Below, in pieces: positions 53,511 through 62,800 of a DNA stretch of 64,000 bases. The DNA comes from Tissierellia bacterium (lineage in GTDB: Bacteria; Bacillota; Clostridia; Tissierellales; Peptoniphilaceae), in contig JAUMWX010000003.1 in assembly GCA_030529425.1 (NCBI GenBank), positions 124,001 to 188,000 on the forward strand, in the 5' to 3' direction. The notes under the pieces were generated by a model. It was not told where the DNA came from. It saw only the letters and a program-made list of their open reading frames with translations, and ran no database searches. Position 1 is the first letter of the stretch. Each line of letters opens with the position of its first letter. A program made the translations under genes and the position numbers.

Positions 53511-54164
53511 TTAAATTTCCATTTCTTTCAGATTCGGAGATACTGTAACCTTTGCTTCAGTTTTTTCTAAAACCTCTTCCTTTGTAACCCCCGGTGCCAA
53601 TTCCGTAAGAAGTAATCCGTCATCTGTAACTTCAAATACGGCAAGATTTGTAATGATTAAGTCCAAAAACCCTGCAGCGGAAAGCGGCAATGTACACCTC
53701 TTTAACACCTTGGAATTACCATTTTTATCAGTATGCTGTATCGATGCAATTACTCTTTTAGCACCCACCAACAAATCCATGGCTCCCCCCATTCCGGGAG
53801 ATAATACACCGGGTATCATCCAATTGGCAATATCTCCATTTTCAGCCACTTCCAATGCACCAAGTACAGTAATATCGACATGACCTCCTCTGATAATTGC
53901 AAAAGATGTTTGCATATCAAAAGTGGACGCCCCGGATAATAGAGTTATCGGCATACCGGCAGAATTTGCCAAATCAGGATCCGAATTCTTTGCAGTTGGA
54001 GCTTCTCCAAATTTTAGTGCTCCGTTTTCAGCTTGAAGTATAACATTAACTCCTTCAGGTATATAATTTGCAGAATAGTTCGGAATTCCAAATCCCAAAT
54101 TTATAACCATTCCGTCTTTAAACTCTTTTGCAATTCTACGAGCAAGTATTTCTTTAGGATCCAT
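53511..54164 (-). CDS. 3-oxoacid CoA-transferase, subunit B
   Basis: 217-residue beta subunit of a family I CoA transferase (AtoA/ScoB type). NLGFGIPNYSANYI and the catalytic glutamate in LQAENGALKFGEAP are in place, and RGGHVDITVLGALEV with GMGGAMDLLVGAKRVI is typical. It transfers CoA between acyl groups such as acetoacetate, butyrate or acetate. One base separates it from subunit A. Exact substrates are not readable. Confidence 0.9.
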   Translation of the reverse strand: MDPKEILARRIAKEFKDGMVINLGFGIPNYSANYIPEGVNVILQAENGALKFGEAPTAKNSDPDLANSAGMPITLLSGASTFDMQTSFAIIRGGHVDITVLGALEVAENGDIANWMIPGVLSPGMGGAMDLLVGAKRVIASIQHTDKNGNSKVLKRCTLPLSAAGFLDLIITNLAVFEVTDDGLLLTELAPGVTKEEVLEKTEAKVTVSPNLKEMEI

Positions 54165-54165
54165 A

Positions 54166-54891
54166 CTATTTCTCCTTTCTCAGTACATTAGTACTGCTCC
54201 AAAGTTGATTATAATAATCGTGACTTTCTTCAAGGGTAAATCCTTGAACGACATAATCCACAAGAATTCCCGGAACTATAACATCATCAGGAGCAATCTC
54301 TCCGACTTCAACGATTTCATTTACCTCCGCAATAACCATTTTAGAAGCCAAAGCCATAGGAAGTATGGTTGATTTAGATGTGCCTCTAGCCGTTATATTT
54401 CCGGATTTGTCGGCTATCGCTCCCTTAATCAAAGCTATATCTGCACCAAGAGGCTCATAATAAAGATATTCCTTGCTGTTAATTTCAAATTTTTGATGTT
54501 TTTCTTCCTGTAATGTTCCAACCCCGACAGGAGTTAATACTCCTCCTAAACCGGCTCCTTTTGCATGAATTGCTTCAATAAATGTTCCCATCGGAATAAA
54601 ATCAACCTCTACCTCACCGCTCAAATATGCTTTACTAAGCTCTTTAGAGGTACCTATATGGGCTCCGATAAACTTTTTTACTTGCTTGTTTGCAACTAAA
54701 TTTCCAATATCATGCTTAACTCCCGGATATGAAGAAACAGGCATAATCAGCGTCAAATCTTTAATATCCGTTTCAGACAGTTTGTTAATCATATTAATGG
54801 GTGTACCGACTCCCAAAAATCCCGAAACCATCAAAGATGAACCTGATTGAATTTTTGCTATTGCATCTTCAAGTTTAATTATTTTATTCAT
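54166..54891 (-). CDS. 3-oxoacid CoA-transferase, subunit A
   Basis: 241-residue alpha subunit (AtoD/ScoA type). SGFLGVGTP, the glycine-rich LTPVGVGT and the EYLYYEPLGADIALIKGAIADKSGN segment are characteristic. It forms a heteromer with subunit B, encoded next. GGAG precedes the ATG. No thiolase or butyryl-CoA genes are nearby, so it is an isolated pair, common for short-chain fatty acid exchange in anaerobes. Confidence 0.9.
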   Translation of the reverse strand: MNKIIKLEDAIAKIQSGSSLMVSGFLGVGTPINMINKLSETDIKDLTLIMPVSSYPGVKHDIGNLVANKQVKKFIGAHIGTSKELSKAYLSGEVEVDFIPMGTFIEAIHAKGAGLGGVLTPVGVGTLQEEKHQKFEINSKEYLYYEPLGADIALIKGAIADKSGNITARGTSKSTILPMALASKMVIAEVNEIVEVGEIAPDDVIVPGILVDYVVQGFTLEESHDYYNQLWSSTNVLRKEK

Positions 54892-55547
54892 GTTTATCTC
54901 CTAATAGTATTTAGCTACTTGTTTTCAGTTTTCAATATAATCACACTGAAATAGTCTACTTAAAATTCATTAAAATATATAATAAATTTTAATAATTATA
55001 AGATTCTAATTTTGGTAACGATTTCCTTTAACCATTTATAGCAATATTTTTAGTATACTTTTAATTCGAATTATTCTATTGATATTATTTAGAAGATATA
55101 TTTTTTATATCTTACAAGCCACTTATCTACTATATAGTTTATTTAGATCGTAACACATGAAAAATACATAGACAACAATTCCAATAAGAATTACAATGAT
55201 ATTTTTAAGTTGTTAGAAAGTAAAACATTTAAAGAAAACATTTTCACGGCATAATTATACTTGTGAATATAGTTTAATATATTATACGGTTTTCCTTTAT
55301 TGTTAATTATGTGAATAGAAACTAAAGATATTGTTAATTATTTCTTATTTTGAAATACATTTTTATTCAATCGGAAGAATATTTACCGTTTTAAAAGTTT
55401 TTGTGTTTTGTGTTTAACTTTATTAAATATTTTTAAAAAAAATAACGAATTTCCAGATATATTGATATTTTTAGTCACATTTATGTCTTTTTCTTAGAAC
55501 TTATGTTAATATTGATACTTCCGAAAATATGCATTTGTAACACAAAA
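54892..55547. other. 656-base AT-rich gap without a gene
   Basis: I see no coding frame with a ribosome site and no known RNA. Features are only scattered: repeated ATTGTTAATTA (about 55300 and 55335) and TTCAC/GTGAA half-sites around 55250. It must hold the promoter of the CoA-transferase operon. Confidence 0.4.
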
Positions 55548-55577
55548 ACCCCTCGACCCGATACGCGGGTTAGGGGT
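55548..55577 (-). terminator. GC-rich terminator of the second ABC operon
   Basis: AACCCCT-CG-ACCCG pairs with CGGGT-TAGGGGTT; much more GC-rich than its surroundings. The minus strand continues with TTTGTGTTAC. Confidence 0.75.
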
Positions 55578-55586
55578 TAAGTTTTA

Positions 55587-57308
55587 TCAATAAATAAATT
55601 CTTCAGCCATCTTTGTCTTATTTATTAAATTTCTATACACTTTTGAAGTATTGAAAAGTTCATTGTGAGTTCCTATGCTTTCTACCTGTCCGTCTTCCAA
55701 AACGACAATTTTGTCGGCATTTTCTACAGATTTCAATCTATGAGAAATAATTATGACCGTCTTATCCTTGATCAATCTGTTCAAACTCTCCTGAATTTTC
55801 TTCTCATTATCGACATCAAGACTTGCTGCGATTTCATCCAATATCAATATAGGTGCATTCTTCAAAAAGGCTCTGGCTATGGAAAGTCTTTGTCTTTCTC
55901 CGCCTGATAATTCAGCTCCATTTTCACCTATTTTAGTATCAAAACCATTTTCAAGCTTGTCGATAAAATCAGTACAGTTTGCAAGTTTTGCAGCTTCTTT
56001 AACTTCGTCATCACTTGCATCCTTTCTACCTATTCTTATATTTTCCAATACAGAGGTGTTAAATAGTGTGACATCCTGAAAAACAATTGAAACATTTTTA
56101 AATAATGAATTTGTAGATATGTTTTTAATATCTTTTCCGTCAATTAATATCTGCCCGTCATCATAGTCATAAAGTCTCGATACAAGTCTCAATATACTGG
56201 TTTTCCCACATCCGCTCGCACCGACAAGGGCTGTAACTTCCCCCTGATTTGCCTTAAAACTTACATCTTTGATTACCGGAATGTCTTTTTCATATGAGAA
56301 TGCAACATTCTTAAGTTCTATATTAAATGAATTAAATTCGGTATCTTTTCCTTCCTGAATATGTGTTTCCCTTATTTCTTTGATACGCTTGATTTTGGGT
56401 GTAAGGTAAAATATTTCCATTACCCCTTCCTTTGACGCATCCAAAGTTTCTTTTATTTTGATTGTCGCAAGTGTATAGCCGATTAAATAAACTACGGTTA
56501 TTTCACCTTTGATCACAAAATTTATGCCTACAAGAATCACCACCGCCAAACTCACAAATGACAATAAGGAAGAAAGACTTATACTTATAAATGATAAAAA
56601 TTCGGACTTAAGGTGAATTTTTTCGCTTTCATCCATTTTTTTATACAAATCTTTTTTAATATCCTTGGACATATTAAAACTTTTTATCTCTTGTTGAAGT
56701 TCAATGGTTTCTTGAAAACTTTCCGAGTTTTCACGAAGTATTTTATAATACTTTGTATGTCCTTTTATCTGTAAATTTTTTGATATCGGTATCATCAGAA
56801 AGCTCAATATTGTTGGTAAAATTATCGCCAATCCCATTTTAACATTTCCAATCAACAAGATAACTGATATCAAAGGAAAAAAGAACAACATTGCTCCAAC
56901 CTTAGGTATTGAGTGGCTCATTGCATGTTCAATACCGTCCACATCAACCATTATAGTCTGAGATATATCCGATAAATCATGTTTTGAAAAATATGACAAA
57001 GGCAGATTTGCCAAATAGTCCGCAATTCCGATTCTTAAATTCTCACTTTCTTTATATGTCACACTATAAAGCTTATCATATTCAATATCCAATATAATAC
57101 GCATAATTACAAGAGTAAAGATTGCAATTGCAATATATAACCACTGACTTTTTGCATTTTTCATTACCAACTCATCCATAAGTATCATTGTAAGAATTGC
57201 CGGTAACATATTTACACAATATGTCATGAAACTGGCAAAAGTAGATACGGTCAAATCTTTCGCACCATCATCCGTTAATGCAAATAATTTTTTATAAAGT
57301 TTCTTCAT
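55587..57308 (-). CDS. ABC exporter-type half-transporter, second subunit
   Basis: 573 residues: six membrane helices and a C-terminal ATPase with Walker A GASGCGKTS, signature ELSGGERQR and Walker B ILILDEIAASLD. All ATPase motifs are intact, unlike the first exporter pair of the window. The ATG at 57308 follows GGAGGG and overlaps the partner's end by 17 bases. Pairs of this type next to an AraC regulator are often siderophore- or heme-related (YbtPQ/IrtAB-like), but substrate is unknown. Confidence 0.85.
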   Translation of the reverse strand: MKKLYKKLFALTDDGAKDLTVSTFASFMTYCVNMLPAILTMILMDELVMKNAKSQWLYIAIAIFTLVIMRIILDIEYDKLYSVTYKESENLRIGIADYLANLPLSYFSKHDLSDISQTIMVDVDGIEHAMSHSIPKVGAMLFFFPLISVILLIGNVKMGLAIILPTILSFLMIPISKNLQIKGHTKYYKILRENSESFQETIELQQEIKSFNMSKDIKKDLYKKMDESEKIHLKSEFLSFISISLSSLLSFVSLAVVILVGINFVIKGEITVVYLIGYTLATIKIKETLDASKEGVMEIFYLTPKIKRIKEIRETHIQEGKDTEFNSFNIELKNVAFSYEKDIPVIKDVSFKANQGEVTALVGASGCGKTSILRLVSRLYDYDDGQILIDGKDIKNISTNSLFKNVSIVFQDVTLFNTSVLENIRIGRKDASDDEVKEAAKLANCTDFIDKLENGFDTKIGENGAELSGGERQRLSIARAFLKNAPILILDEIAASLDVDNEKKIQESLNRLIKDKTVIIISHRLKSVENADKIVVLEDGQVESIGTHNELFNTSKVYRNLINKTKMAEEFIY

Positions 57309-59046
57309 ATCCAACCCTCCATTCATTTGCACTGTTATATAAATCCAAAAGTTTTTTATATTTGCTGTCGGAATTTAGAAGTTCTAAATTTGATCCTCTC
57401 TCAATTATTTTTCCGTCTTCAAGAACTATTATCTCATCAACCGCTCTAATGCTTGAAAGCCTGTGAGCAATCATGACCACTGTTTTGTCTTTTATAAGTG
57501 CACTAAATGCCTTTTGAAGCTCATGTTCATTATCAGGGTCTATTGAAGCGCTCGCTTCATCCATGATAATTATTCTTGAATCTTTAAGTATCGCTCTGGC
57601 AATTGCCACCCTTTGTTTTTCTCCTCCTGATAGATAAACTCCCTTACTTCCTATAATGGTGTTTTCTCTTTCCGGAAACTTGTCAAGTATCTGATCACAG
57701 CCGGCTAATGTCATTGCTTTCAAAACTTCATCTCTCGTCGCATTTTTATTTGCGATTGCGACATTATCGTAAATACTCTTTTTGAATAATTTCGGATCTT
57801 GAAATACAAATGATATAGCCTTTATTATCGTTTCATGAGTATAATTTTCTATAGGTTTATTTCCTATCAGTATTTTTCCTTCATCAACTTTATAAAACCC
57901 TGATATTAGCTTTGCAATAGTGGTCTTTCCGCTTCCTGAACTTCCCACTAAGGCATATGATTTTCCTTCCTCCAATTTAAAACTCAAATTTTCAATTACC
58001 GAATTTTCATTATAACCGAAGCTTACATTTTTGAATTCTATGTCATAATTGTCAATTTTCGTATCTTCACCGAATGACAATTTATCTTCATTCATTGACT
58101 TGTATAATGCTTCAAGTGTGTCAACGGCATAATTTGCTTTATAGATATACATCGATATCCACATTACCCTCAAAAATGCAACAAGTAACAGTCCGCTCAA
58201 AAACAATGTCATTATAAGATCAACAGCCAATATTTCCGGATTTCCCAAGTCTGAAATATATAGTGAAATCGGTATTATCAATAAGGATACCAATCCGAAA
58301 AACAGCCATTGATACCAAACATATGCACTTTTACAACTTTTAGTGTAGTCGTACGCATACTTGGAATATTCCTTAATGGCCCTATAAAGCGCCTTAAATG
58401 TATCCACTTTCGCCCCGAAAATCTTAACTACCTGCATTCCCCTTACATACTCAACTGTTTCAGAACTAAGTACTTCAAGTGATTTTTGATATTTTTTTAA
58501 AAATTCCTGATCCCCCATCATTCTCTGTAAGGTAACACCGGCAAATATTGCCAATAATATAATCACTATCCCAACTCTCGTACTTACAAAAAATGCCAGA
58601 GCAACCGTAAAAATTGGCCCTAGAAAAGCTTGTGCATTATCAGGTATCATATGCGCAACAATCTGATGTGTTTGAGCCGCATTATCATCTATTGTTTTTC
58701 TCACAAATCCCGTAGAATTCAAATCAAAAAACCTGAAACTCGAATCCGTCAAACCGTCAATACCTCTTTTCCTCAAATTTGTTTCCAACCTGAATCCCAG
58801 AACATGTGAAAAAAGCCCCGATAAAAGATATGTTATTCCTCCGGCAGTCAATGCAATGGACATATTTACAGCAAAACTTTTTCCCAAGTCCAAATCTTTA
58901 TGTACGATTATTGCATTCAAGAATTTGAACATTGAATAGTAACCATAGATTGTCAGTAAAAATGATATTGTAGAAAAAATAATTGCTATTATTCCATAGA
59001 ACTTTTCTATCCCCACATAGGTAAACAATTTTTTATATACTTTCAT
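57292..59046 (-). CDS. ABC exporter-type half-transporter, first subunit
   Basis: 584 residues with the same layout as its partner: membrane domain then ATPase with Walker A GSSGSGKTT, signature YLSGGEKQR and Walker B IIIMDEASASID, all canonical. Ribosome site GGAGGAGAGG. It is divergent from the AraC gene across 166 bases, which is the usual arrangement of a regulator and its target operon. Confidence 0.86.
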   Translation of the reverse strand: MKVYKKLFTYVGIEKFYGIIAIIFSTISFLLTIYGYYSMFKFLNAIIVHKDLDLGKSFAVNMSIALTAGGITYLLSGLFSHVLGFRLETNLRKRGIDGLTDSSFRFFDLNSTGFVRKTIDDNAAQTHQIVAHMIPDNAQAFLGPIFTVALAFFVSTRVGIVIILLAIFAGVTLQRMMGDQEFLKKYQKSLEVLSSETVEYVRGMQVVKIFGAKVDTFKALYRAIKEYSKYAYDYTKSCKSAYVWYQWLFFGLVSLLIIPISLYISDLGNPEILAVDLIMTLFLSGLLLVAFLRVMWISMYIYKANYAVDTLEALYKSMNEDKLSFGEDTKIDNYDIEFKNVSFGYNENSVIENLSFKLEEGKSYALVGSSGSGKTTIAKLISGFYKVDEGKILIGNKPIENYTHETIIKAISFVFQDPKLFKKSIYDNVAIANKNATRDEVLKAMTLAGCDQILDKFPERENTIIGSKGVYLSGGEKQRVAIARAILKDSRIIIMDEASASIDPDNEHELQKAFSALIKDKTVVMIAHRLSSIRAVDEIIVLEDGKIIERGSNLELLNSDSKYKKLLDLYNSANEWRVGYEETL

Positions 59047-59212
59047 CCTCTCCTCCTATAACAGTTTTGGACATATAGTTTATAACGATAAATTAGTAAA
59101 ATAGTAAGTTATAGTTAACTATGTCTTATGATTATTGTACACTTAGCGCATTAATGATACAATGAAATTAAAAATATATGTCTAATCGTAACATAGTCTG
59201 ATAGAGGTGAAT

Positions 59213-60211
59213 ATGAGCAAATTTTCTGATATGGTAGAAATGTTTATGTCAAATGAATGTCCATTATGTAATAAATACAGTCCTATAGGAAAGGTATACT
59301 TTGCAGATATGGACTTCTATAAGGGAAATTATTGGTTTTATGAAACTGAGGACTTTATTGTCGATATTCATGATTTTTACATAAAAAAGGACTATGTGGA
59401 GGACAAGTTCAGTAGAAATGATGAATATCCATTCCTCGTTTCAAGTTATGTAGTTTCGGGCAGTGGTGAATGGATTAACCCTTATCAATTCGTGGGACCC
59501 GGCTCAATTTTTGTAATTGATCCTTTCGCACCGCAAAAAAAATATATACTTCATGGAAACTGCAGATTTCTTGTGGTAGGTATGAAATTTAAGCTGAATA
59601 TGATAGAAAAGCATTTGCCGGACAAATCCAAATTTGACAAGGTAAAAATTTCAAAAATATTTATAGAAACCCAAAATAATATAACAAATCCGATAGGTAA
59701 AATTGCACAGGAAATATTAGAATGTAAGATGGACGGCATTTCCGCAGAACTTTTCTTTGAGGCCAAGGCCAAGGAATGGTTGAGTATAACTATTGATGCA
59801 TATGAAAACTACCAAAATCAAAACAACCTTAATGAAAAAGATAAAATATATATAGAAAGCGTAGCAAAATATATAGAAGACCATTTTGCATTTGATATTT
59901 CTCAAGAATTCCTCGAAAAAATCGCTTCCATGAGCGGCACAAAATTAAAGGAAACATTTAAACAACAATATAAGATGAGTATAACAGAATTCACTCAAAG
60001 AAAAAGAATGAATATAGCAGAAAATCTCCTGCTTACAACAGATCTGGATGTAAAAGATATCGCAAAATCTGTCGGATATAACTCAGCCAGCAGATTCAGC
60101 ACATTATTTAGAAGATATAAGGGAATTCATCCCAAAGATGTCAAGAAGTTCTCTTCAAATTATAATGATTGTAACTGTTTGTGCAATTTGAATAAAAATT
60201 TAAATGATTAA
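59213..60211 (+). CDS. AraC-family transcriptional regulator
   Basis: 332 residues: an N-terminal sensing region (1-220) without clear family and a C-terminal double helix-turn-helix (DISQEFLEKIASMSGTKLKETFKQQY, LDVKDIAKSVGYNSASRFSTLFRRYKGIHP). The N terminus has a CPLC pair and a C-terminal CNCLC motif that could bind metal. ATG at 59213 after AGAGGTG. It likely controls the divergent ABC pair; the gap contains the related words TAACTATGTCTTATGATT and TAACATAGTCTGATAG as candidate sites. Confidence 0.85.
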   Translation: MSKFSDMVEMFMSNECPLCNKYSPIGKVYFADMDFYKGNYWFYETEDFIVDIHDFYIKKDYVEDKFSRNDEYPFLVSSYVVSGSGEWINPYQFVGPGSIFVIDPFAPQKKYILHGNCRFLVVGMKFKLNMIEKHLPDKSKFDKVKISKIFIETQNNITNPIGKIAQEILECKMDGISAELFFEAKAKEWLSITIDAYENYQNQNNLNEKDKIYIESVAKYIEDHFAFDISQEFLEKIASMSGTKLKETFKQQYKMSITEFTQRKRMNIAENLLLTTDLDVKDIAKSVGYNSASRFSTLFRRYKGIHPKDVKKFSSNYNDCNCLCNLNKNLND

Positions 60212-60231
60212 AAGGGGCTGATGCCCCTTTT
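60210..60231. terminator. Bidirectional terminator between araC-type and membrane genes
   Basis: AAAAGGGGC / GCCCCTTTT with a four-base loop, flanked by A and T tracts. Confidence 0.88.
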
Positions 60232-60250
60232 AAAAACTGTATTCCAAGAT

Positions 60251-60601
60251 TTAATCATTAAATATTTCCAATTTATATGACAGTCCTCCCAATAATATAG
60301 ATGCCAAAATTGAAAAAATCAATTCAAGCGTATCTACACTTAATATTGCACTCTTTTCAATCCATGTCTTCAGCATATATAATATCACTATCGCCAAACC
60401 AAAAGCCAATATGAATATTAAATCATTTTTCGTAATTTTATTGTCTTTTGATGCTCCTGAACTTTTTCTAAATATAGTCAGAAACAAGAATGCCAAAACA
60501 GTGACAAGTCTAAACAAAAAACCGTCCATATAAACGGAAAAAAAGAATAATAACGAATACACAATTGCCAAAAATAAATTTTTATCCTTGAAATACTTCA
60601 T
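60251..60601 (-). CDS. Hypothetical small membrane protein
   Basis: 116 residues with four hydrophobic segments (about 8-25, 28-44, 60-78, 88-108) and a basic, serine-rich loop in between. No family recognised. GGAGG precedes the ATG. It is alone between two terminators. Confidence 0.65.
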   Translation of the reverse strand: MKYFKDKNLFLAIVYSLLFFFSVYMDGFLFRLVTVLAFLFLTIFRKSSGASKDNKITKNDLIFILAFGLAIVILYMLKTWIEKSAILSVDTLELIFSILASILLGGLSYKLEIFND

Positions 60602-60687
60602 CCGATCCTCCTAATATTCTATAAATCTAAATAAATTATAACAAAGAATTATTTTTTTTCTACCTTTTCCGATATTTTTCCACAAAA

Positions 60688-60725
60688 AAACTCCCCCATT
60701 TCTCAATTGAGTATTAGGGAAGTTT
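60688..60725 (-). terminator. Terminator of the TetR-membrane protein operon
   Basis: On the minus strand AAACTTCCC pairs with GGGGGAGTTT, with an inner CTCAATTGAG self-complementary segment, followed by a T tract. Confidence 0.7.
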
Positions 60726-60737
60726 ACATTAAGTATA

Positions 60738-61820
60738 TTAATCTTCGATCTTTTTTAAGTTTTTGACAGATTCAATTTTAAAAATTCTTACAATAGTCCA
60801 AACTATTCCTACCGACAAAGTGATGTGTCCGATTCCCGAAAGACCTTCAATAGCAGCCTTGTTAACTATATTTTTGCCCTCACTTACCACCTCGTAAATT
60901 CCGAACAAAGTCATATTCACCACGGTAAATGTCAGTCCCGACATAAAAACATATATTGGTTTTCGAAGAGATAATATGCTTTCAAGATTATATTCTTTAG
61001 ATATTATATAAATGATAAACATTGACAAAAATCCAAGTACCAAAATATGAACATGAAGTTTTGAAAGGTGATTTTCCGCATGATACCCATAGAACTTTGT
61101 GAACTCTCTGTAGAAAACTCCTCCTATCAATCCCATAATTAATGATGTATATGATAAACCCAATATGTTTTTCTTTTCAAATTTGTTGACAAAGTATCTA
61201 TATCCCAAAACCACTATCATTAAATACGCCATGGTTTTCGGCATCATAAGTGCGCCAACAACAGGATAATTATCCGCCCAAATAACAACAGGAATATAAA
61301 AAGCAAAGCTCAACAAAATAAATAAACTCATATTCTTTAGACCCGGCTTATCTTTTTCCTTGAAAGACCAATAAATCAACAATGCTCCAAGTATTGCGAA
61401 CGGAATATTTCTGTAGATTCCGAACATATAATTTTCCGGAATATTGCCCCAGTTATTTTGAGGAAGAACCGTCAGAACGACTCTTATCAAAGCCAAGAAA
61501 TATACAATACTCCTTTTACTCGCGCTATAATCTTTACTTTGACTTCTATAATAGTAATAGAACATAACATAAAATATAGTCATTGTTATGCTTGTTACAA
61601 ATTTTCCCCATGAAAGGGCAAACCCGTTTGCTTCAAATCCTCCATAACTAAGATGTGAAATGACTCTCGGAATCAAATGAAACGAATCTCCAAGCCCCAA
61701 AACAATAGCCATTATTCCAAAAAGTTTTGCTTCCTTAGAATTTTCCAATAAAAGCCTTATCCCCAATGATAAAACTATGCTTAAATATGCAATATCAAAT
61801 ACACTTTCAAAGATTGCCAT
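60738..61820 (-). CDS. Polytopic membrane protein, DUF2871-like C-terminal half
   Basis: 360 residues with about ten hydrophobic helices. The C-terminal half has GGVFYREFTKFYG and NHLSKLHVHILVLGF, with the histidines and Glu typical of DUF2871-like proteins that might bind heme or metal. The N-terminal half resembles nothing I can name (LGLGDSFHLIPRVISHLSYGG also offers His/Asp residues). ATG at 61820 behind AAGGAG, overlapping the TetR stop by 14 bases; it is therefore the regulated target of TetR. Function unknown. Confidence 0.7.
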   Translation of the reverse strand: MAIFESVFDIAYLSIVLSLGIRLLLENSKEAKLFGIMAIVLGLGDSFHLIPRVISHLSYGGFEANGFALSWGKFVTSITMTIFYVMFYYYYRSQSKDYSASKRSIVYFLALIRVVLTVLPQNNWGNIPENYMFGIYRNIPFAILGALLIYWSFKEKDKPGLKNMSLFILLSFAFYIPVVIWADNYPVVGALMMPKTMAYLMIVVLGYRYFVNKFEKKNILGLSYTSLIMGLIGGVFYREFTKFYGYHAENHLSKLHVHILVLGFLSMFIIYIISKEYNLESILSLRKPIYVFMSGLTFTVVNMTLFGIYEVVSEGKNIVNKAAIEGLSGIGHITLSVGIVWTIVRIFKIESVKNLKKIED

Positions 61821-62391
61821 CAATTACTCCTTTCTCGATCCAAATCAAATGCTTAATATATTTTTCTAAAAATTCTTCCTTACTCCAATTTTCTCTAAAA
61901 ATCCTCTCTATAAGACTATGTATGATAGACTTGATAAAATGTATTTTTTCTAAATCCATCAATCCGTTTTCACTCATGTCCCTAAATAATTTTTCCTGAT
62001 TTCTATGAGATGACTCCCAACTTTTATTCAAATCTTCATTCCAATACAAATACCTGTTTTTGTAAATCATATAGCTGTTTTGATCAAATATGATTTCTGA
62101 AATTTCCTTCCCGTACTCAACCAAGCTTTCTCTTAAATTTCTATCTTTCAGCACAAATATTTTCATAAATAATCCGTGAATATCAACTGTCTCTTTCTCA
62201 AGAATGGTAAAATACGCATCTTCCAAATTTTCAAAATATTGATAAAAACTCCCCCTTGCAATTCCCAACTCCTCTACTATCGCCTTGACATTTACCTTTT
62301 GAAAAGGCTTGGATTTGAATTCCTTTTTAAGCACAACCAATATTTTCTCTCTCTTTTCATCGGGAAGATTATAAAAAACTTCTTTTGGCAT
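61807..62391 (-). CDS. TetR-family transcriptional repressor
   Basis: 194 residues with the N-terminal helix-turn-helix VKAIVEELGIARGSFYQYFENLEDAYFTIL and a helical ligand-binding C terminus. GGAGG precedes the ATG. It overlaps the membrane protein gene, and its promoter carries two near-identical palindromic operators, so the pair is autoregulated. Confidence 0.9.
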   Translation of the reverse strand: MPKEVFYNLPDEKREKILVVLKKEFKSKPFQKVNVKAIVEELGIARGSFYQYFENLEDAYFTILEKETVDIHGLFMKIFVLKDRNLRESLVEYGKEISEIIFDQNSYMIYKNRYLYWNEDLNKSWESSHRNQEKLFRDMSENGLMDLEKIHFIKSIIHSLIERIFRENWSKEEFLEKYIKHLIWIEKGVIDGNL

Positions 62392-62402
62392 TTTTCCTCC
62401 TT

Positions 62403-62455
62403 ATGACACTGTGTCATTATATAATTATTATAAGTGACACTGTGTCATTTGTCAA
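62403..62455 (-). promoter_or_regulatory. TetR promoter with tandem operators
   Basis: Minus-strand TTGACA (62450-62455), 17-base spacer, TATAAT (62427-62432). ATGACACTGTGTCAT (62403-62417) and GTGACACTGTGTCAT (62434-62448) are the same 15-base palindrome in tandem, 31 bases centre to centre. One fills the -35/-10 spacer and the other covers the transcription start and ribosome site region. Confidence 0.85.
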
Positions 62456-62486
62456 TTACAATAAACTTAATCCTAAAACAATAAAA

Positions 62487-62518
62487 TAATGGAGTATCCC
62501 ATTATAAGATCTCCATTA
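62487..62518 (-). terminator. Terminator of the 57-residue gene
   Basis: TAATGGAG / CTCCATTA stem with a 16-base loop, followed on the minus strand by TTTTATTG. Confidence 0.65.
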
Positions 62519-62537
62519 CTTTAAATTCTGAATTGTG

Positions 62538-62711
62538 TCAGTCTTTTTTCTTTATCGCATTGATAAAAAATCTTGTAAAACTCTTTGTCTTTCCCTTGTT
62601 TTTAGGATGAGTTCTAAGATATGAATGAACTTCTTTTCCCGTATCGGATCTGGTGTATCCGTTGGTATTCACAATTTTATTTGAAAACAATTTTTCTAAT
62701 AACTTTTTCAT
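62538..62711 (-). CDS. Small basic protein of 57 residues
   Basis: A short frame behind a strong AAGGAG site, six bases before the ATG at 62711. The protein starts MKKLLEKLFSNKIVNTNG and ends FINAIKKKD; it is highly basic (many Lys/Arg) with the core YTRSDTGKEVHSYLRTHPKN. No signal peptide or membrane helix. It resembles no family I can name and is followed by its own terminator. Being shorter than most gene-calling limits, it is easily overlooked. Confidence 0.6.
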   Translation of the reverse strand: MKKLLEKLFSNKIVNTNGYTRSDTGKEVHSYLRTHPKNKGKTKSFTRFFINAIKKKD

Positions 62712-62800
62712 GTTATCTCCTTAATTATTTTATAATATTTAAACACTGTTTAACAACTGGAAAAATTAAATCACCTTATGATAAATTTAAAACTGTTTTT

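Noticed and set aside
55230..55345. Rex-type redox operator in the CoA-transferase upstream gap
   Set aside because: TTGTTAATTA words and TTCAC/GTGAA half-sites are present but not in the spacing of a Rex palindrome.
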